Shown: in pieces, positions 9,105 to 17,494 of the stretch
Position numbering within the stretch: the first letter of the stretch is position 1
Layout: every line of letters begins with the position of its first letter
Assembly: GCF_049546785.1 (NCBI RefSeq)
Contig: NZ_JBMWAN010000006.1
Span: forward strand, 1-64,000
Direction of reading: 5' to 3'
Length of the DNA stretch: 64,000 nt
From: Nitrospira_D sp035465795
GTDB taxonomy: Bacteria; Nitrospirota; Nitrospiria; Nitrospirales; Nitrospiraceae
Notes under the pieces: generated by a model
Told to the model about the DNA's origin: nothing
Seen by the model: the letters and a program-made list of their open reading frames with translations, nothing else
Database searches by the model: none
Made by a program: the position numbers and the translations under genes

Positions 9105-9539
9105 CTACGGACTTCGTCTCGGCACCGGCCTTCCTTCTTCTAGATCTTGCAGGTCCGACCAAGCTGTCAGGTCGGTTCGCGAGGGATCGACGGCATCCCG
9201 GCACTTATTGAAATAGGCCTGCTTCTCCGGTGTGCTCGGGCCACGCCTCAACATCGTTTCGTTCCACTCATCCAGTTCAGCCTGCTGGTGAGGTTTCGCG
9301 GCACCGCGGAACCATTTGGCCACACCTTCGTCGGTGGGATTCGTCTCGACTGCCGCTGTGAACTGCTCATGCGTAATGCCCGCGAATTCCATGAGCCGGA
9401 AGTCCATCGGGCAGGGGTAGATGTATTCCCCTTCGGTGCCGGCCAGCACCGCGCGGCATTTGTCGATCATGCGCGCGAGATGGACGTAGCCTTCCAGCTT
9501 GAATCGCATGCTGCGGGGGAATGATGTCCGAAGATCCAT
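9105..9539 (-). CDS. DUF5069 family protein
   Basis: 144-residue soluble protein resembling DUF5069 members, with the family-like opening MDLRTSFPRSMRFKLEGY and the block VAKWFRGAAKPHQ. The start at 9539 removes a non-homologous extension that reads into the adjacent dispersed repeat. No catalytic motif is known for the family. Monocistronic, convergent with the TPM gene. Confidence 0.7.
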   Translation of the reverse strand: MDLRTSFPRSMRFKLEGYVHLARMIDKCRAVLAGTEGEYIYPCPMDFRLMEFAGITHEQFTAAVETNPTDEGVAKWFRGAAKPHQQAELDEWNETMLRRGPSTPEKQAYFNKCRDAVDPSRTDLTAWSDLQDLEEGRPVPRRSP

Positions 9540-9540
9540 G

Positions 9541-9666
9541 CTGGATGTTGAAAAAGCCTGCCAGCTTCGTTCTCGGCTCATCGAAATCCTCAACGTACCC
9601 CTGAGGGTACGCCTCCGGGTTCGATTCGCCTGCGGCCTCGCTGGACGGCCTTTTTGACCATCCAGC
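9541..9666. repeat. Dispersed long-palindrome repeat, copy 1
   Basis: About 125-bp non-coding repeat. Ends are inverted (CTGGATGTTGAAAAAG at left against CTTTTTGACCATCCAG at right), inner arms GCCAGC and GCTGGAC also pair, and a central hairpin GTACCC-CTGA-GGGTAC sits in the middle. A second copy in the same orientation lies at 25347-25467, sharing most of the sequence outside the centre. It abuts the DUF5069 start. Size, symmetry and lack of coding suggest a MITE- or REP-like element. Confidence 0.75.
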
Positions 9667-9706
9667 GGGCAGCGATCTCATGGCACGGGCTCTCGCCGCT
9701 CCTTTG

Positions 9707-10381
9707 TTACACCAGCTTATGATTGGTGAAGGTAAGGCTCTTCACGACGACTTCGCCGTTTTCGTAGGTGATGATGCGGCGGGTAGCCGGCAAATCGGAC
9801 GATCCCACGCGGACGTGGGTGTCGGTGAAGCTTTCGACGTTGTTCAGCTTCCCGTCGGTCGGGGAGTAGTAATACACCGTGTAGCGGGTTGTCAGGTTTT
9901 TCTGATCCTGCGTGACGGCGCTTTCTTCGACATTGATTGTAAAGGCAAACGGGGTCATCCCCGGGTGCGCCATCTTCCGGTTGATCTGGGTGATCCGGTT
10001 GTCCTTGATGCGATAGAACGAGTTTGATCCGTGGATATCGAGTCTGGTGCCGAATGGGTGACCGTCCTCTGACATCGTGAGGGAATACTTTCCGTCTGAT
10101 TCCTCAAAGCTCCGTGGTCCCCGGTGCACGGCGATCATGCCGAGCTGCTCCTGGGCCCACTTCTGCACCTCGGCATCGCCGAGTTGAACGGAGACTTCCC
10201 GCGGGCCCTTGACCATGACGGGGCCTTTGGTTTCCTTCCCGTTGATGTTCACGGTGAGGTCGGCGGTAAAGCCTTTGAAGTCCGCTTGCCAGCGGGCGGT
10301 CTTCTCAAACGCCTGGCGGAGGAGTTCGCGGGCCTTGGGATCGTCGACAACGGTCGATTGCGGGGCTGCATGCATGGACAT
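9707..10381 (-). CDS. DUF3386 family protein
   Basis: 224-residue protein matching the DUF3386 pattern known mostly from cyanobacteria and Nitrospira-like genomes (ADFKGFTADLTVNINGK, EVQKWAQEQLGMIAVHR, ENGEVVVKSLTFTNHKL). No signal peptide. The ATG at 10381 is preceded by GGAGAA at proper spacing; the longer open frame lacks one. Function unknown. Divergent from the basic-tail protein gene. Confidence 0.75.
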   Translation of the reverse strand: MSMHAAPQSTVVDDPKARELLRQAFEKTARWQADFKGFTADLTVNINGKETKGPVMVKGPREVSVQLGDAEVQKWAQEQLGMIAVHRGPRSFEESDGKYSLTMSEDGHPFGTRLDIHGSNSFYRIKDNRITQINRKMAHPGMTPFAFTINVEESAVTQDQKNLTTRYTVYYYSPTDGKLNNVESFTDTHVRVGSSDLPATRRIITYENGEVVVKSLTFTNHKLV

Positions 10382-10634
10382 GGTCGGTTCTCCAGTTGAT
10401 AAGGTGCTGGGATTATACCTACCCGCTTCGATGGGGCTCAATGGGGACCGGTGATGATGGCGGGATTTCTGTCCGGTGAGCCTCTCTGCCGGTCGTTTTG
10501 AGGCGCCGTCCATGTTTCTTTTCAATATGTTTTAAAATTCCTGTGTTTTCTGATATAGTTCGGCAATTTTTTGCGCTGGACCAGGTGAGGACTAGCGCCC
10601 GACGTTGAGGCGTGCCAGAAAAGGATGGAGTGGA

Positions 10635-10994
10635 ATGGAACGACGCGCGGCTTCCCACACTGAAGAAGAAGAGATGAATCAACGCCGCAAGCTGTTGAAT
10701 GCGGCGAAGAGGGGCGATCAAAAAGCGGTTGCCAAGCTCTTTGAACTCTATCAGGTGCGGGTGATGAACCCCGATCAATTGACCAAGATCAACAAGGTCT
10801 ATGCGGCGATGCCGTTGCCGGTGAAAGCCTCGAAGTCCGGCAAGTCGTCGGCGAAAGGCGCCAAACAGGCTCCGGCCAAGCCCGCGGCTCCGGCGAAGGC
10901 CGTGAAAACGGCCAAATCAGCGAAGCCGGAGAAAGCCGCCAAGCCCGCCCCCAAGAAAACGGCGAAGCAACCGGCGAAACGCAAGGCCAAGTAG
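10635..10994 (+). CDS. Small protein with histone-H1-like basic tail
   Basis: 119 residues. The N-terminal third is a short helical domain (RRKLLNAAKRGDQKAVAKLFELYQ); the rest is a Lys/Ala/Pro-rich low-complexity tail (AKPAAPAKAVKTAKSAKP and similar). Such tails occur in bacterial H1-like and nucleoid-associated proteins, so non-specific DNA or RNA binding is plausible. Start at 10635 has AAGGA/GGAG upstream; an ATG at 10674 (MNQRRKLL) is a reasonable alternative. Function inferred from composition only. Confidence 0.65.
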   Translation: MERRAASHTEEEEMNQRRKLLNAAKRGDQKAVAKLFELYQVRVMNPDQLTKINKVYAAMPLPVKASKSGKSSAKGAKQAPAKPAAPAKAVKTAKSAKPEKAAKPAPKKTAKQPAKRKAK

Positions 10995-11026
10995 TCGCTG
11001 GTTCTCACTGCTCGCGTGATGCTCTC

Positions 11027-11323
11027 TTACTGGACGGCGACATTGAGTCCTCCGCCGGCCAGGCCCGCCGCGATCTGCTCCGCCTTCTCCTCGTCCCCTT
11101 CGAAGACCATCGCTTCCCCCTCATGATCGATCCGATAGGCCAGCTCAAACGCATGCGATGACGACATGCCCGGTACGTACCGGCACAGCAGGGTAATGAC
11201 CTGCTGGTAGGTGTGGCAGTCGCAATTGTAGACGATCACGCGGGCTTCAAGCCCATGACCGGACCAGGTTCCCGTTTCTTCGGTGACATCGGGTGTGGCA
11301 AATGGGATGGACTGTTTGGGCAT
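11027..11323 (-). CDS. clpS: ClpS-like Clp protease adaptor
   Basis: 98-residue ClpS-family protein. Family features: a conserved hydrophobic strand then Asn-containing loop (VIVYNCDCHTYQQVI), the HAFELAYRIDHEGEAMV helix-strand block and the C-terminal A-x-x-L-x-x-GGL segment. ClpS delivers N-degron substrates to ClpA/ClpC-ClpP. The canonical Asp after YN is replaced by Cys, so substrate specificity could differ. No clp ATPase gene adjoins it. Confidence 0.8.
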   Translation of the reverse strand: MPKQSIPFATPDVTEETGTWSGHGLEARVIVYNCDCHTYQQVITLLCRYVPGMSSSHAFELAYRIDHEGEAMVFEGDEEKAEQIAAGLAGGGLNVAVQ

Positions 11324-11354
11324 GGAAAAATCTTAGCAGAGTCCGGTGTGGAGG

Positions 11355-12035
11355 TTAATACCCTGTCCTGATCACCAGATGATTGGAGAGGGTGAGGCCT
11401 TCCCGTGCGAGCGTTCTGGAGAGCAGGTGACAATGGGCGGACGAGTCTGTCGTGGCCGCGAGGTGATGCGTATTCGTCAAGGCGATTGTGTAGCGCAACG
11501 CGGCGGCCGTCTTGATGAGCGCCAGGCCGTACTCAAAACGATAGGCTGTCTCTCCCGCTAGCCTTTTCTCACTCAGTTCCCGGACCTCCTGGACGGTAAA
11601 GGGATGCTGTCGGAACTCCGGGCTCATCAGTCGCAGCAGGGCCGCGGGACCAGGCACAAGATCACGGCCGATGCTCATGGCGTGCGTCGGATCGAAGAGC
11701 CCCCGCTGAACCCGCCGGTCTTCCTTGAAAGCCTGATGGAAGAGGGTGCGCCAGTCTCGATCGGCAAGGTCCCGGTCGATGGCGTTGCGGGTTTCGTCCA
11801 TCAGCGGTCCGCTGACGTTGTACCCTTGGATGATGCGGCCGCCGGTCACGAGTTCCGGAAAGAATCCACCCATGCGATCTTCGTAGGCGGTGGTTCCTGA
11901 AAAGGGGGTCAATCGGAGCGCCATGTAGTCGCGAAAGTGGACACGCTGAAAGCGGGACAGCAAACGCCGGAGTGTCTCCGCATGGCAGAGGTGAAACGGA
12001 TAGAACAACGCGTCGGTGTGGAGGGCGGGTTTCAT
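11355..12035 (-). CDS. Conserved hypothetical protein
   Basis: 226-residue soluble protein without recognisable motif. It is His- and Arg-rich and predicted mostly helical (HLCHAETLRRLLSRFQRVHF, FTVQEVRELSEKRLAGETAYRFEY). I chose the ATG giving MKPALHTDALFYPF; a TTG two codons upstream is possible. Divergent from the Ca2+/H+ antiporter gene with a 34-nt gap, so both promoters must overlap. Function unknown. Confidence 0.7.
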   Translation of the reverse strand: MKPALHTDALFYPFHLCHAETLRRLLSRFQRVHFRDYMALRLTPFSGTTAYEDRMGGFFPELVTGGRIIQGYNVSGPLMDETRNAIDRDLADRDWRTLFHQAFKEDRRVQRGLFDPTHAMSIGRDLVPGPAALLRLMSPEFRQHPFTVQEVRELSEKRLAGETAYRFEYGLALIKTAAALRYTIALTNTHHLAATTDSSAHCHLLSRTLAREGLTLSNHLVIRTGY

Positions 12036-12069
12036 CGACAATCGCGCAATCTCATGTTAGGTTTCGCCC

Positions 12070-13143
12070 ATGAAAAAGATTTTCACGTCCTGGCTCGATG
12101 TGCTGCTCGTGTGTATTCCGTTGGCACTTGCGCTGGAATGGCTTCAGGTCGATCCGCTGTATGTGTTTATGGCCTCCGCCCTGGCCATTGTTCCTCTCGC
12201 CGGCATGCTCGGGCGCGCCACCGAACATCTCACCTCCCATGTGGGGGCCGGTGTCGGCAGCCTGCTGAACGCCTCCCTCGGGAACGCCGCGGAGTTGATC
12301 ATCGCGCTGGCCGCGTTGCGCGAAGGCCTCCATGATGTCGTGAAAGCCTCGCTGACCGGGTCCATTCTCGGCAACATTCTCCTGGTCCTCGGCGCTTCGA
12401 TGGTGGCCGGCGGTCTCAAGTTTGAACGGCAGAAGTTCAACCAGACGGCGGCGGGCATGGGCTCCAGCCTGCTCCTGTTGGCGGCGGTCGGCTTGATCAT
12501 TCCCGCGCTGTTCCATTTCACGGCCGCCGACCGCGGGGTGACGATCGAACGGGAACTGAGTCTGGAAATCGCGGTCGTGCTCTTCGTCATGTACGGCCTG
12601 AGCCTGCTGTTTTCACTGAGAACGCATCGCCACCTGTACGCAGGGGAATCGCATGACGCGGAGGATCTCGGGGAACAGCCCTGGAGCTACAGGATGTCGG
12701 TGGCCGTGTTGACCGTGGTCACAGCCTTGATTGCCGTCATGAGCGAACTGCTGGTCGGCGCCATCGAACCGACGGCGCACAAGCTGGGTCTGACGCAGGT
12801 GTTCGTCGGCGTGATTCTGGTGGCGTTGGTCGGTAACGCGGCTGAACATTCGACTGCGGTCCTGGTCGCCATGAAGAACAAGATGGACTTGGCCTATGGA
12901 ATTGCCGTGGGGTCGAGTCTTCAAATTGCTCTCTTGGTCGCACCCGTCCTGGTCTTTGCGAGCTACCTCTTCGGGACTCCGCTGGACTTGATCTTTACGC
13001 CATTTGAAGTGGCGGCCGTCACGATTTCGGTGTTTGTTGTGGGCTTCGTCGCGATCGATGGGGAGTCGAACTGGATGGAGGGCGCCATGTTGGTGGGCGT
13101 CTATGCGATGCTGGCGATCGCCTTCTATTTCCTGCCCGCCTGA
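12070..13143 (+). CDS. Ca2+/H+ antiporter (CAX/ChaA type)
   Basis: 357-residue inner-membrane cation exchanger with about 11 hydrophobic segments. The two inverted alpha repeats carry the diagnostic sequences: GNAAELIIALAAL with SILGNILLVLGASM in the first half, GNAAEHSTAVLVAMKNKMD with AVGSSLQIALLVAPVL in the second. The acidic residues in the repeats bind Ca2+. A hydrophilic loop between residues ~175 and 205 separates the halves. Likely exports Ca2+ from the cytoplasm using the proton gradient. Confidence 0.92.
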   Translation: MKKIFTSWLDVLLVCIPLALALEWLQVDPLYVFMASALAIVPLAGMLGRATEHLTSHVGAGVGSLLNASLGNAAELIIALAALREGLHDVVKASLTGSILGNILLVLGASMVAGGLKFERQKFNQTAAGMGSSLLLLAAVGLIIPALFHFTAADRGVTIERELSLEIAVVLFVMYGLSLLFSLRTHRHLYAGESHDAEDLGEQPWSYRMSVAVLTVVTALIAVMSELLVGAIEPTAHKLGLTQVFVGVILVALVGNAAEHSTAVLVAMKNKMDLAYGIAVGSSLQIALLVAPVLVFASYLFGTPLDLIFTPFEVAAVTISVFVVGFVAIDGESNWMEGAMLVGVYAMLAIAFYFLPA

Positions 13144-13154
13144 TGTTGGGGCGA

Positions 13155-13361
13155 TTACACCTTGTCCATATCGATCACTTCGGTCGCGTCCCACAGATTC
13201 TTCCATTCGGCATCCGCCAGATCCTTTTCCCGATCGATATGCGTTTCCTCCCCGAAGGCTGGGGGGCCGGTTTCGGCTGCCGTGGCGGGCTGGTGTTCGG
13301 ACGAGCTTGCTTCGACCTGATCTTTTCGTCGCTTCTTGGCTGGGTCCATATTAACGGGCAT
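13155..13361 (-). CDS. Small acidic hypothetical protein
   Basis: 68-residue hydrophilic, acidic protein ending AEWKNLWDATEVIDMDKV. GAGGTGA lies at good spacing before the ATG, which supports translation. It is convergent with the antiporter gene and divergent from the next membrane-protein gene. No motif recognised; low-complexity composition in the middle. Confidence 0.55.
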   Translation of the reverse strand: MPVNMDPAKKRRKDQVEASSSEHQPATAAETGPPAFGEETHIDREKDLADAEWKNLWDATEVIDMDKV

Positions 13362-13472
13362 GAGTCACCTCGATTGACTGTGAGATAGTCTCGCCTTCCC
13401 GGATGCTGCTTGTCAATGACCGGTTCGATGCTGATTGACCGGGGTGGGGGTGGCTGGTAGAGTTTCGGGCCT

Positions 13473-13832
13473 ATGCTGGATGGACGTGTCTGGTGGCCGC
13501 TGTTTCCGCTGCTCTTGCTGCTCGTGGTCGTCTGTCTCACCTGGGCGCTCGTGGCGGCGGCGCGCGGAGGCTTGAAGGGCAAAGCGCTGTGGCTGCAGAT
13601 CGGGGCGTTTTCCTGCTACATCCTTGCAGCCCTGTCTGCCATTGCGAGTGAACGGGGCGCTGTTTCCGTCCATCTCCATCGGCCCTTCTCTCTCTTAACG
13701 CAGGCCTGCCTCCTTTTCCTTGTGCTGAACCATTGGAGGGGAGGGAAGCGGATCCTGCTGTGGGTCAATGTGCTGGCCTGGGCCGGCATCCTCTGTGACG
13801 CCGCGCTGCATTACCTTGTCGTTCGCCGGTAG
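13473..13832 (+). CDS. Small integral membrane protein
   Basis: 119 residues with four predicted membrane segments (starting near LFPLLLLLVVVCLTWALVA, IGAFSCYILAALSAIA, LLTQACLLFLVLNHW, LLWVNVLAWAGILCDAAL) and short polar loops. No family recognised. Monocistronic, followed at 21 nt by the convergent hemW gene. Confidence 0.65.
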   Translation: MLDGRVWWPLFPLLLLLVVVCLTWALVAAARGGLKGKALWLQIGAFSCYILAALSAIASERGAVSVHLHRPFSLLTQACLLFLVLNHWRGGKRILLWVNVLAWAGILCDAALHYLVVRR

Positions 13833-13853
13833 CGGAATCGTTTCAAATCCATT

Positions 13854-14984
13854 TCAGAAGAGTTCTTCCGCCACGCTGTCGGCGTAGCGCCGGCCGAGGG
13901 CGGTGAGTCGAATCCGTTCGTCTTCTACGATGATCAGGCCCTTGGCCGTGAGTTGCTCGATGGCGGGTTGTTGAGCGGGATGATCCAGGGCCGTCTCACG
14001 CGGCACGCCTGCGAGCAGCCGCAGACCGAAGATCAAGGCATCCCGTCGTTGTTCCTCTGGAGAGAGGCTGGTGCGATCCGAGACGGGCAGGCGGCCTGCC
14101 CGTAGATGATGGGTGTAGGTTTCGAGATCCGCCACGTTTCCGAAACGCACCCCATCGACATAGGATTGCGCGCTCGGGCCCAGCCCGAGATAGTCCTGGT
14201 TGGTCCAGTACAATTGGTTATGCCGGCAGGCGAAGCCGGGCCTGGCGTAGTTGGAAATTTCATATCGGGCCAGCCCCGCCATGCCGAGGGTGGATTCGGC
14301 GGCGGCCTCCATGTCGATTTGGAGCGAATCGTCCGGCGCCGGCGCGAGTCCCTTGGCAACGTCCAGGGCCAGCTTGGTTCCTTCCTCGATGGTCAGGGCG
14401 TAACAGGAGACATGGGGTAGATCCAGCTTGAGGAGTGATTGCAGGTTGTCGCTCCAGGACTCCAGGGTCTGTCCCGGCAAGCCGTACATCAGGTCAAGAT
14501 TGATGTTCGTGAATCCGGCGGCTCTGGCGTTGGCAACGGCTTGTTCGGTCTCAGCCACTGAGCCTGGCCGGCCGATGGCTATGAAATCCTTCTGGTTCAT
14601 CGATTCGGCGCCGAAGCTGATCCGGGTGACTCCCGCGTCCGCCAGGATGCGCAGATCGTCTCTGCCGACCGTCGATGGGTGGGCCTCCACGGTGACTTCA
14701 GCCTGTGGGCTCACGGGGAAGGTGCGCCGGATGCGGTCGAGCAGAGTGGCCAATCGTCTGGCGGGGATCACGGTCGGCGTGCCGCCCCCAAGATAGACGG
14801 TTTGTAAAGGCCGATCGCCAGGTAGGCCCTGCGCACGATACAGGTCCAGTTCGCGTTCGAGTGCGAAGAGGAACGAATCGAGCCGGTCGCCCTTGGGGAT
14901 TTCCAGATAGAAGGCGCAGAAGTGGCAACGTTGCCGGCAGAAAGGGATGTGCAGATAGAGTCCGATGTCCGTTCGTTGTTCCAT
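13854..14984 (-). CDS. hemW: HemW-type radical SAM protein
   Basis: 376-residue member of the HemN/HemW family. The [4Fe-4S] motif is CRQRCHFCAF, the Cys-x3-Cys-x2-Cys-x-Phe form typical of HemW (heme chaperone) rather than the CxxxCxxCxC of the coproporphyrinogen dehydrogenase HemN. Other family blocks: YLGGGTPTVI, RISFGAES, INLDLMYGLPGQT, and the C-terminal winged-helix with LTALGRRYADSVAEELF. Likely inserts heme into respiratory enzymes. A small unknown gene is transcribed just upstream. Confidence 0.87.
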   Translation of the reverse strand: MEQRTDIGLYLHIPFCRQRCHFCAFYLEIPKGDRLDSFLFALERELDLYRAQGLPGDRPLQTVYLGGGTPTVIPARRLATLLDRIRRTFPVSPQAEVTVEAHPSTVGRDDLRILADAGVTRISFGAESMNQKDFIAIGRPGSVAETEQAVANARAAGFTNINLDLMYGLPGQTLESWSDNLQSLLKLDLPHVSCYALTIEEGTKLALDVAKGLAPAPDDSLQIDMEAAAESTLGMAGLARYEISNYARPGFACRHNQLYWTNQDYLGLGPSAQSYVDGVRFGNVADLETYTHHLRAGRLPVSDRTSLSPEEQRRDALIFGLRLLAGVPRETALDHPAQQPAIEQLTAKGLIIVEDERIRLTALGRRYADSVAEELF

Positions 14985-14987
14985 CAG

Positions 14988-15254
14988 CTAAATTCTGAAC
15001 GGTTGAGGCGTTGTGAAGTCTCGTTCAAGTGCTACTTCAATTTCATCCTGAGCGGACTTTCCTCGATTTCGAACATGCGCGCTCCATCCGGGGTGGCGCC
15101 GCAAGGACTCAAAGACCACCTTGATGATGTCCGGCTTCATGCGCGTTTCCCACTCACGCGTCCAGGCCTGGTGATCGTCATCCCCTTCATAGTCGTCGGG
15201 GAAGCTGGCTTCGAGACTGAATTGCAGCGTGAAGGTTTTTTCTTCTCGGTACAT
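14988..15254 (-). CDS. Conserved hypothetical protein upstream of hemW
   Basis: About 88 residues, hydrophilic (FSLEASFPDDYEGDDDHQAW, PDIIKVVFESLRRHPGW). The ATG at 15254 has AAAGG just upstream and is preferred over the ATG four codons earlier. The stop lies 3 nt from the hemW start, so it is almost certainly co-transcribed with hemW. No motif recognised. Confidence 0.65.
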   Translation of the reverse strand: MYREEKTFTLQFSLEASFPDDYEGDDDHQAWTREWETRMKPDIIKVVFESLRRHPGWSAHVRNRGKSAQDEIEVALERDFTTPQPFRI

Positions 15255-15319
15255 GGGGCCTTTCATTGCGATCCGGGCGCGGCGATTTTATAATGGGGCC
15301 AACAAAAGGAGTCGTATCC

Positions 15320-15550
15320 ATGCCTATCTTCGAATATGTCTGTAGCGAATGTAAACACCGCTTCGAGCTGCTCGTTCAGGGCTCCGTCGAAGCCTCCTGT
15401 CCCAAATGCAAGGCCACCAGGCTTGAAAAGCAATTTTCGGCATTCGGAGTCGGCGCCACGGGCGGCTGGGCGTCTCCAGGCTCGGGCGGGGGCGGTTCCT
15501 GCGGCAGCTGCGGCGATCCGCGCGGCCCCGGCGCCTGCTCGATGAACTGA
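15320..15550 (+). CDS. FmdB-family zinc-ribbon protein
   Basis: 76 residues with the classic FmdB opening MPIFEYVCSECKHRFE and a second pair CPKC, forming one zinc ribbon, followed by a Gly/Ser/Cys-rich tail (GGGGSCGSCGDPRGPG). AAAGGAG precedes the ATG at 15320; upstream in-frame codons lack this. FmdB-type proteins are small putative regulators. The tail Cys residues could bind an additional metal. Confidence 0.85.
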   Translation: MPIFEYVCSECKHRFELLVQGSVEASCPKCKATRLEKQFSAFGVGATGGWASPGSGGGGSCGSCGDPRGPGACSMN

Positions 15551-15560
15551 GTGGCGGCCG

Positions 15561-15881
15561 ATGGAGTCTGAGGCCGTACTTCAACGAGCAATCGGGACCA
15601 TTTCCCAATCGGATCCGATCATCAAGCTGCTGCAGCAAGTGAAATTGGGGAAGATGAAGCCGGCGGATGCCGGCTTGCGCGCGATCGTCGAGGCCTGGTT
15701 GGGGACCTACCAGAAAGTCCTTGCCACTCCCGGTTTGACGAAAGCCGCCCTCAACCGGATCAACCCCTCTCCGCGGGTCGCCGTGCTGATCGAGGCGGGT
15801 GTGCTGCAAGCCACCCAGCCTTCGGTCCAATCGCTGGAGTCGGCGTTTTCCCACGCTCTGGCTCAGGCCCCAACCGAATAA
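15561..15881 (+). CDS. Conserved hypothetical protein
   Basis: 106-residue soluble helical protein (LLQQVKLGKMKPADAGL, SPRVAVLIEAGVLQ). No known motif. It follows the FmdB-type gene by 10 nt and precedes the next gene by under 12 nt, so the three form a likely operon. Confidence 0.65.
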   Translation: MESEAVLQRAIGTISQSDPIIKLLQQVKLGKMKPADAGLRAIVEAWLGTYQKVLATPGLTKAALNRINPSPRVAVLIEAGVLQATQPSVQSLESAFSHALAQAPTE

Positions 15882-15892
15882 GCGTGCCTGCA

Positions 15893-16552
15893 ATGCGGTG
15901 TCTGTCTTTTCTCTTATCGGCGGTCATGCTGGCGGCTGGGCCGGCGCTTGCGGCTGAAGAGGTATCGGGGGTTGGTCCGCTCCAGATCAGGTCTGTGAGG
16001 GAGTTCGCCAAGACGCTCGCGAACGATATCCGCTTCTTGGACGATCCTGCCTCCATCGAATCTTTCTTGGCCGCCCTGGATGGCGAGCCTCCCGATTGGC
16101 CGACGGTGTACGGCCAGGGCCATCATGATCCGGGGCACGATGAACGGCTGTTCAATCTGAATCGCGCGCGTGATGCCAAGCGGGAGGGGAACCCGGCGCT
16201 TCAGACGCGGATTGCATTCGTCTGGTCGGGCGAATTGTCGCGATTCGATCCCGAGACCGGCGGCTATTCGATTGCACTCGGCCCTGTGTTCACCGCGACG
16301 CGCTGGGGGGTGGTCCGGTTCAAGCCGGAGGATCTTCCCGGTGAGTTGCGCGCCGTGCCGGACCCTGAGCAGGCGGTTCGAGTGAAGGGGTTGATGGATC
16401 GTGGGGAACCGGTGGAGCCAGCCGTACTGTTCATCGGGCGGCTGATCCCCGGGGAGTCTCTTGTCTACGACTTCTCACACGATGAGGGAGGGCTGGGCCT
16501 CATCATGCCCTTCGTCCGCATCGAACAGGTGCATTATGTGTGGGACCGCTGA
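15893..16552 (+). CDS. Secreted hypothetical protein
   Basis: About 219 residues with a clear signal peptide (LSFLLSAVMLAAGPALA-AEE) and a soluble domain of mixed alpha/beta pattern (LRAVPDPEQAVRVKGLMDRG, PAVLFIGRLIPGESLVYDF). Likely periplasmic. ATG at 15893 is preferred over a GTG three codons upstream. No recognised family. Last gene of the small operon starting with the FmdB-type gene. Confidence 0.7.
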   Translation: MRCLSFLLSAVMLAAGPALAAEEVSGVGPLQIRSVREFAKTLANDIRFLDDPASIESFLAALDGEPPDWPTVYGQGHHDPGHDERLFNLNRARDAKREGNPALQTRIAFVWSGELSRFDPETGGYSIALGPVFTATRWGVVRFKPEDLPGELRAVPDPEQAVRVKGLMDRGEPVEPAVLFIGRLIPGESLVYDFSHDEGGLGLIMPFVRIEQVHYVWDR

Positions 16553-16612
16553 TCTGCTCGGATCTTCGGTCGCGATGCGGCGAGGGCCTAGCTTTCCCAG
16601 GTTCTTCAAATA

Positions 16613-17494
16613 TCAGAACGCATCCCTGGCGCAGCGGAATCCTGTGCCGCTCGGACGGCTGTCCATCGGGCCCCAATCCCGGTCGGTCGTTCGAAGACTG
16701 ACTGCCGGTTTCAACCAGGACCCCCCGCGCATCGCCTTGATCGCACCCCGCCCGGGGCCGGGCGGATCGTTCAGCGGCGCAGATCGATAGTAGTTGGGAT
16801 CGTACCAATCCTGCACCCACTCCGCTGCGTTGCCGGCAAGATCGTGGATGCCGTAGGGGCTGATTCCTGAGGGAAAACTGCCGACCGGCAGGGTCAAAAT
16901 CTCACCCTTCACCCCCTTCTCTTTCGCAAGACGGGCGCCGTCTCCCTTCACCCAAAAAGCGTCCCAATCGGCGCCGCTATGAAAGTCGATTGTGCGGCCA
17001 GCCCAATAACTGGCGCTGTTCGCTTTGGTGAAGTCCCAGTCGTTTCCCCAGGGATATCGACGGCCGTCCGTTCCCCTGGCGGCTTTTTCCCACTCGGCTT
17101 CGGTGGGGAGCCTTTTCCCGGCCCAGCGGCAATAGGCGACGGCGTCCTCCCAGCTGACATTCACGACCGGGTGAGCCTTGACCTGGGGCAACGGGACTCC
17201 ATGGGCCCACAACGTCGCCGAGGGTTGCGCATTCTCCGGCATGCGATGGCCTGTGGCCTGAACAAAGCGCAGGTAGGCCTCATTCGTGACTTCGAAGCGG
17301 TCGAGAAAGAAACCGCCGACGAACACGCGGCGCTCAGGGTGTTCATCGGTCAACCCGTCACTGCCCTCCGGCGTCCCCATCGTGAACTCTCCGGCGGGGA
17401 TCAGGGCCATGGCTGCGGGAAGTTCGGAGCTGATGGCTGATGGCGAACGGCCGATGGCAAGCAGCAGGATGAGGAGAAAGACCTGCGCCGCCAT
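16613..17494 (-). CDS. Formylglycine-generating-enzyme-like (SUMF1) exported protein
   Basis: 293 residues: an N-terminal signal peptide (VFLLILLLAIGRSPSAIS) and one FGE/SUMF1 domain. Typical blocks: IPAGEFTMGTPEG, VGGFFLDRFEVTNEAYLRF, PVVNVSWEDAVAYCRWAGKRLPTEAEWEKAARG (quoted in parts), YGIHDLAGNAAEWV, and the end FRCARDAF. Bacterial relatives include sulfatase-activating enzymes and many of unknown role. The paired Cys of true FGE are not evident, so sulfatase activation is doubtful. Its ATG overlaps the upstream gene's stop by one base. Confidence 0.85.
   Translation of the reverse strand: MAAQVFLLILLLAIGRSPSAISSELPAAMALIPAGEFTMGTPEGSDGLTDEHPERRVFVGGFFLDRFEVTNEAYLRFVQATGHRMPENAQPSATLWAHGVPLPQVKAHPVVNVSWEDAVAYCRWAGKRLPTEAEWEKAARGTDGRRYPWGNDWDFTKANSASYWAGRTIDFHSGADWDAFWVKGDGARLAKEKGVKGEILTLPVGSFPSGISPYGIHDLAGNAAEWVQDWYDPNYYRSAPLNDPPGPGRGAIKAMRGGSWLKPAVSLRTTDRDWGPMDSRPSGTGFRCARDAF

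Noticed and set aside
12613..13206. 197-codon minus-strand frame opposite the Ca2+/H+ antiporter
   Set aside because: His/Asp/Arg-rich shadow of a hydrophobic membrane protein gene.
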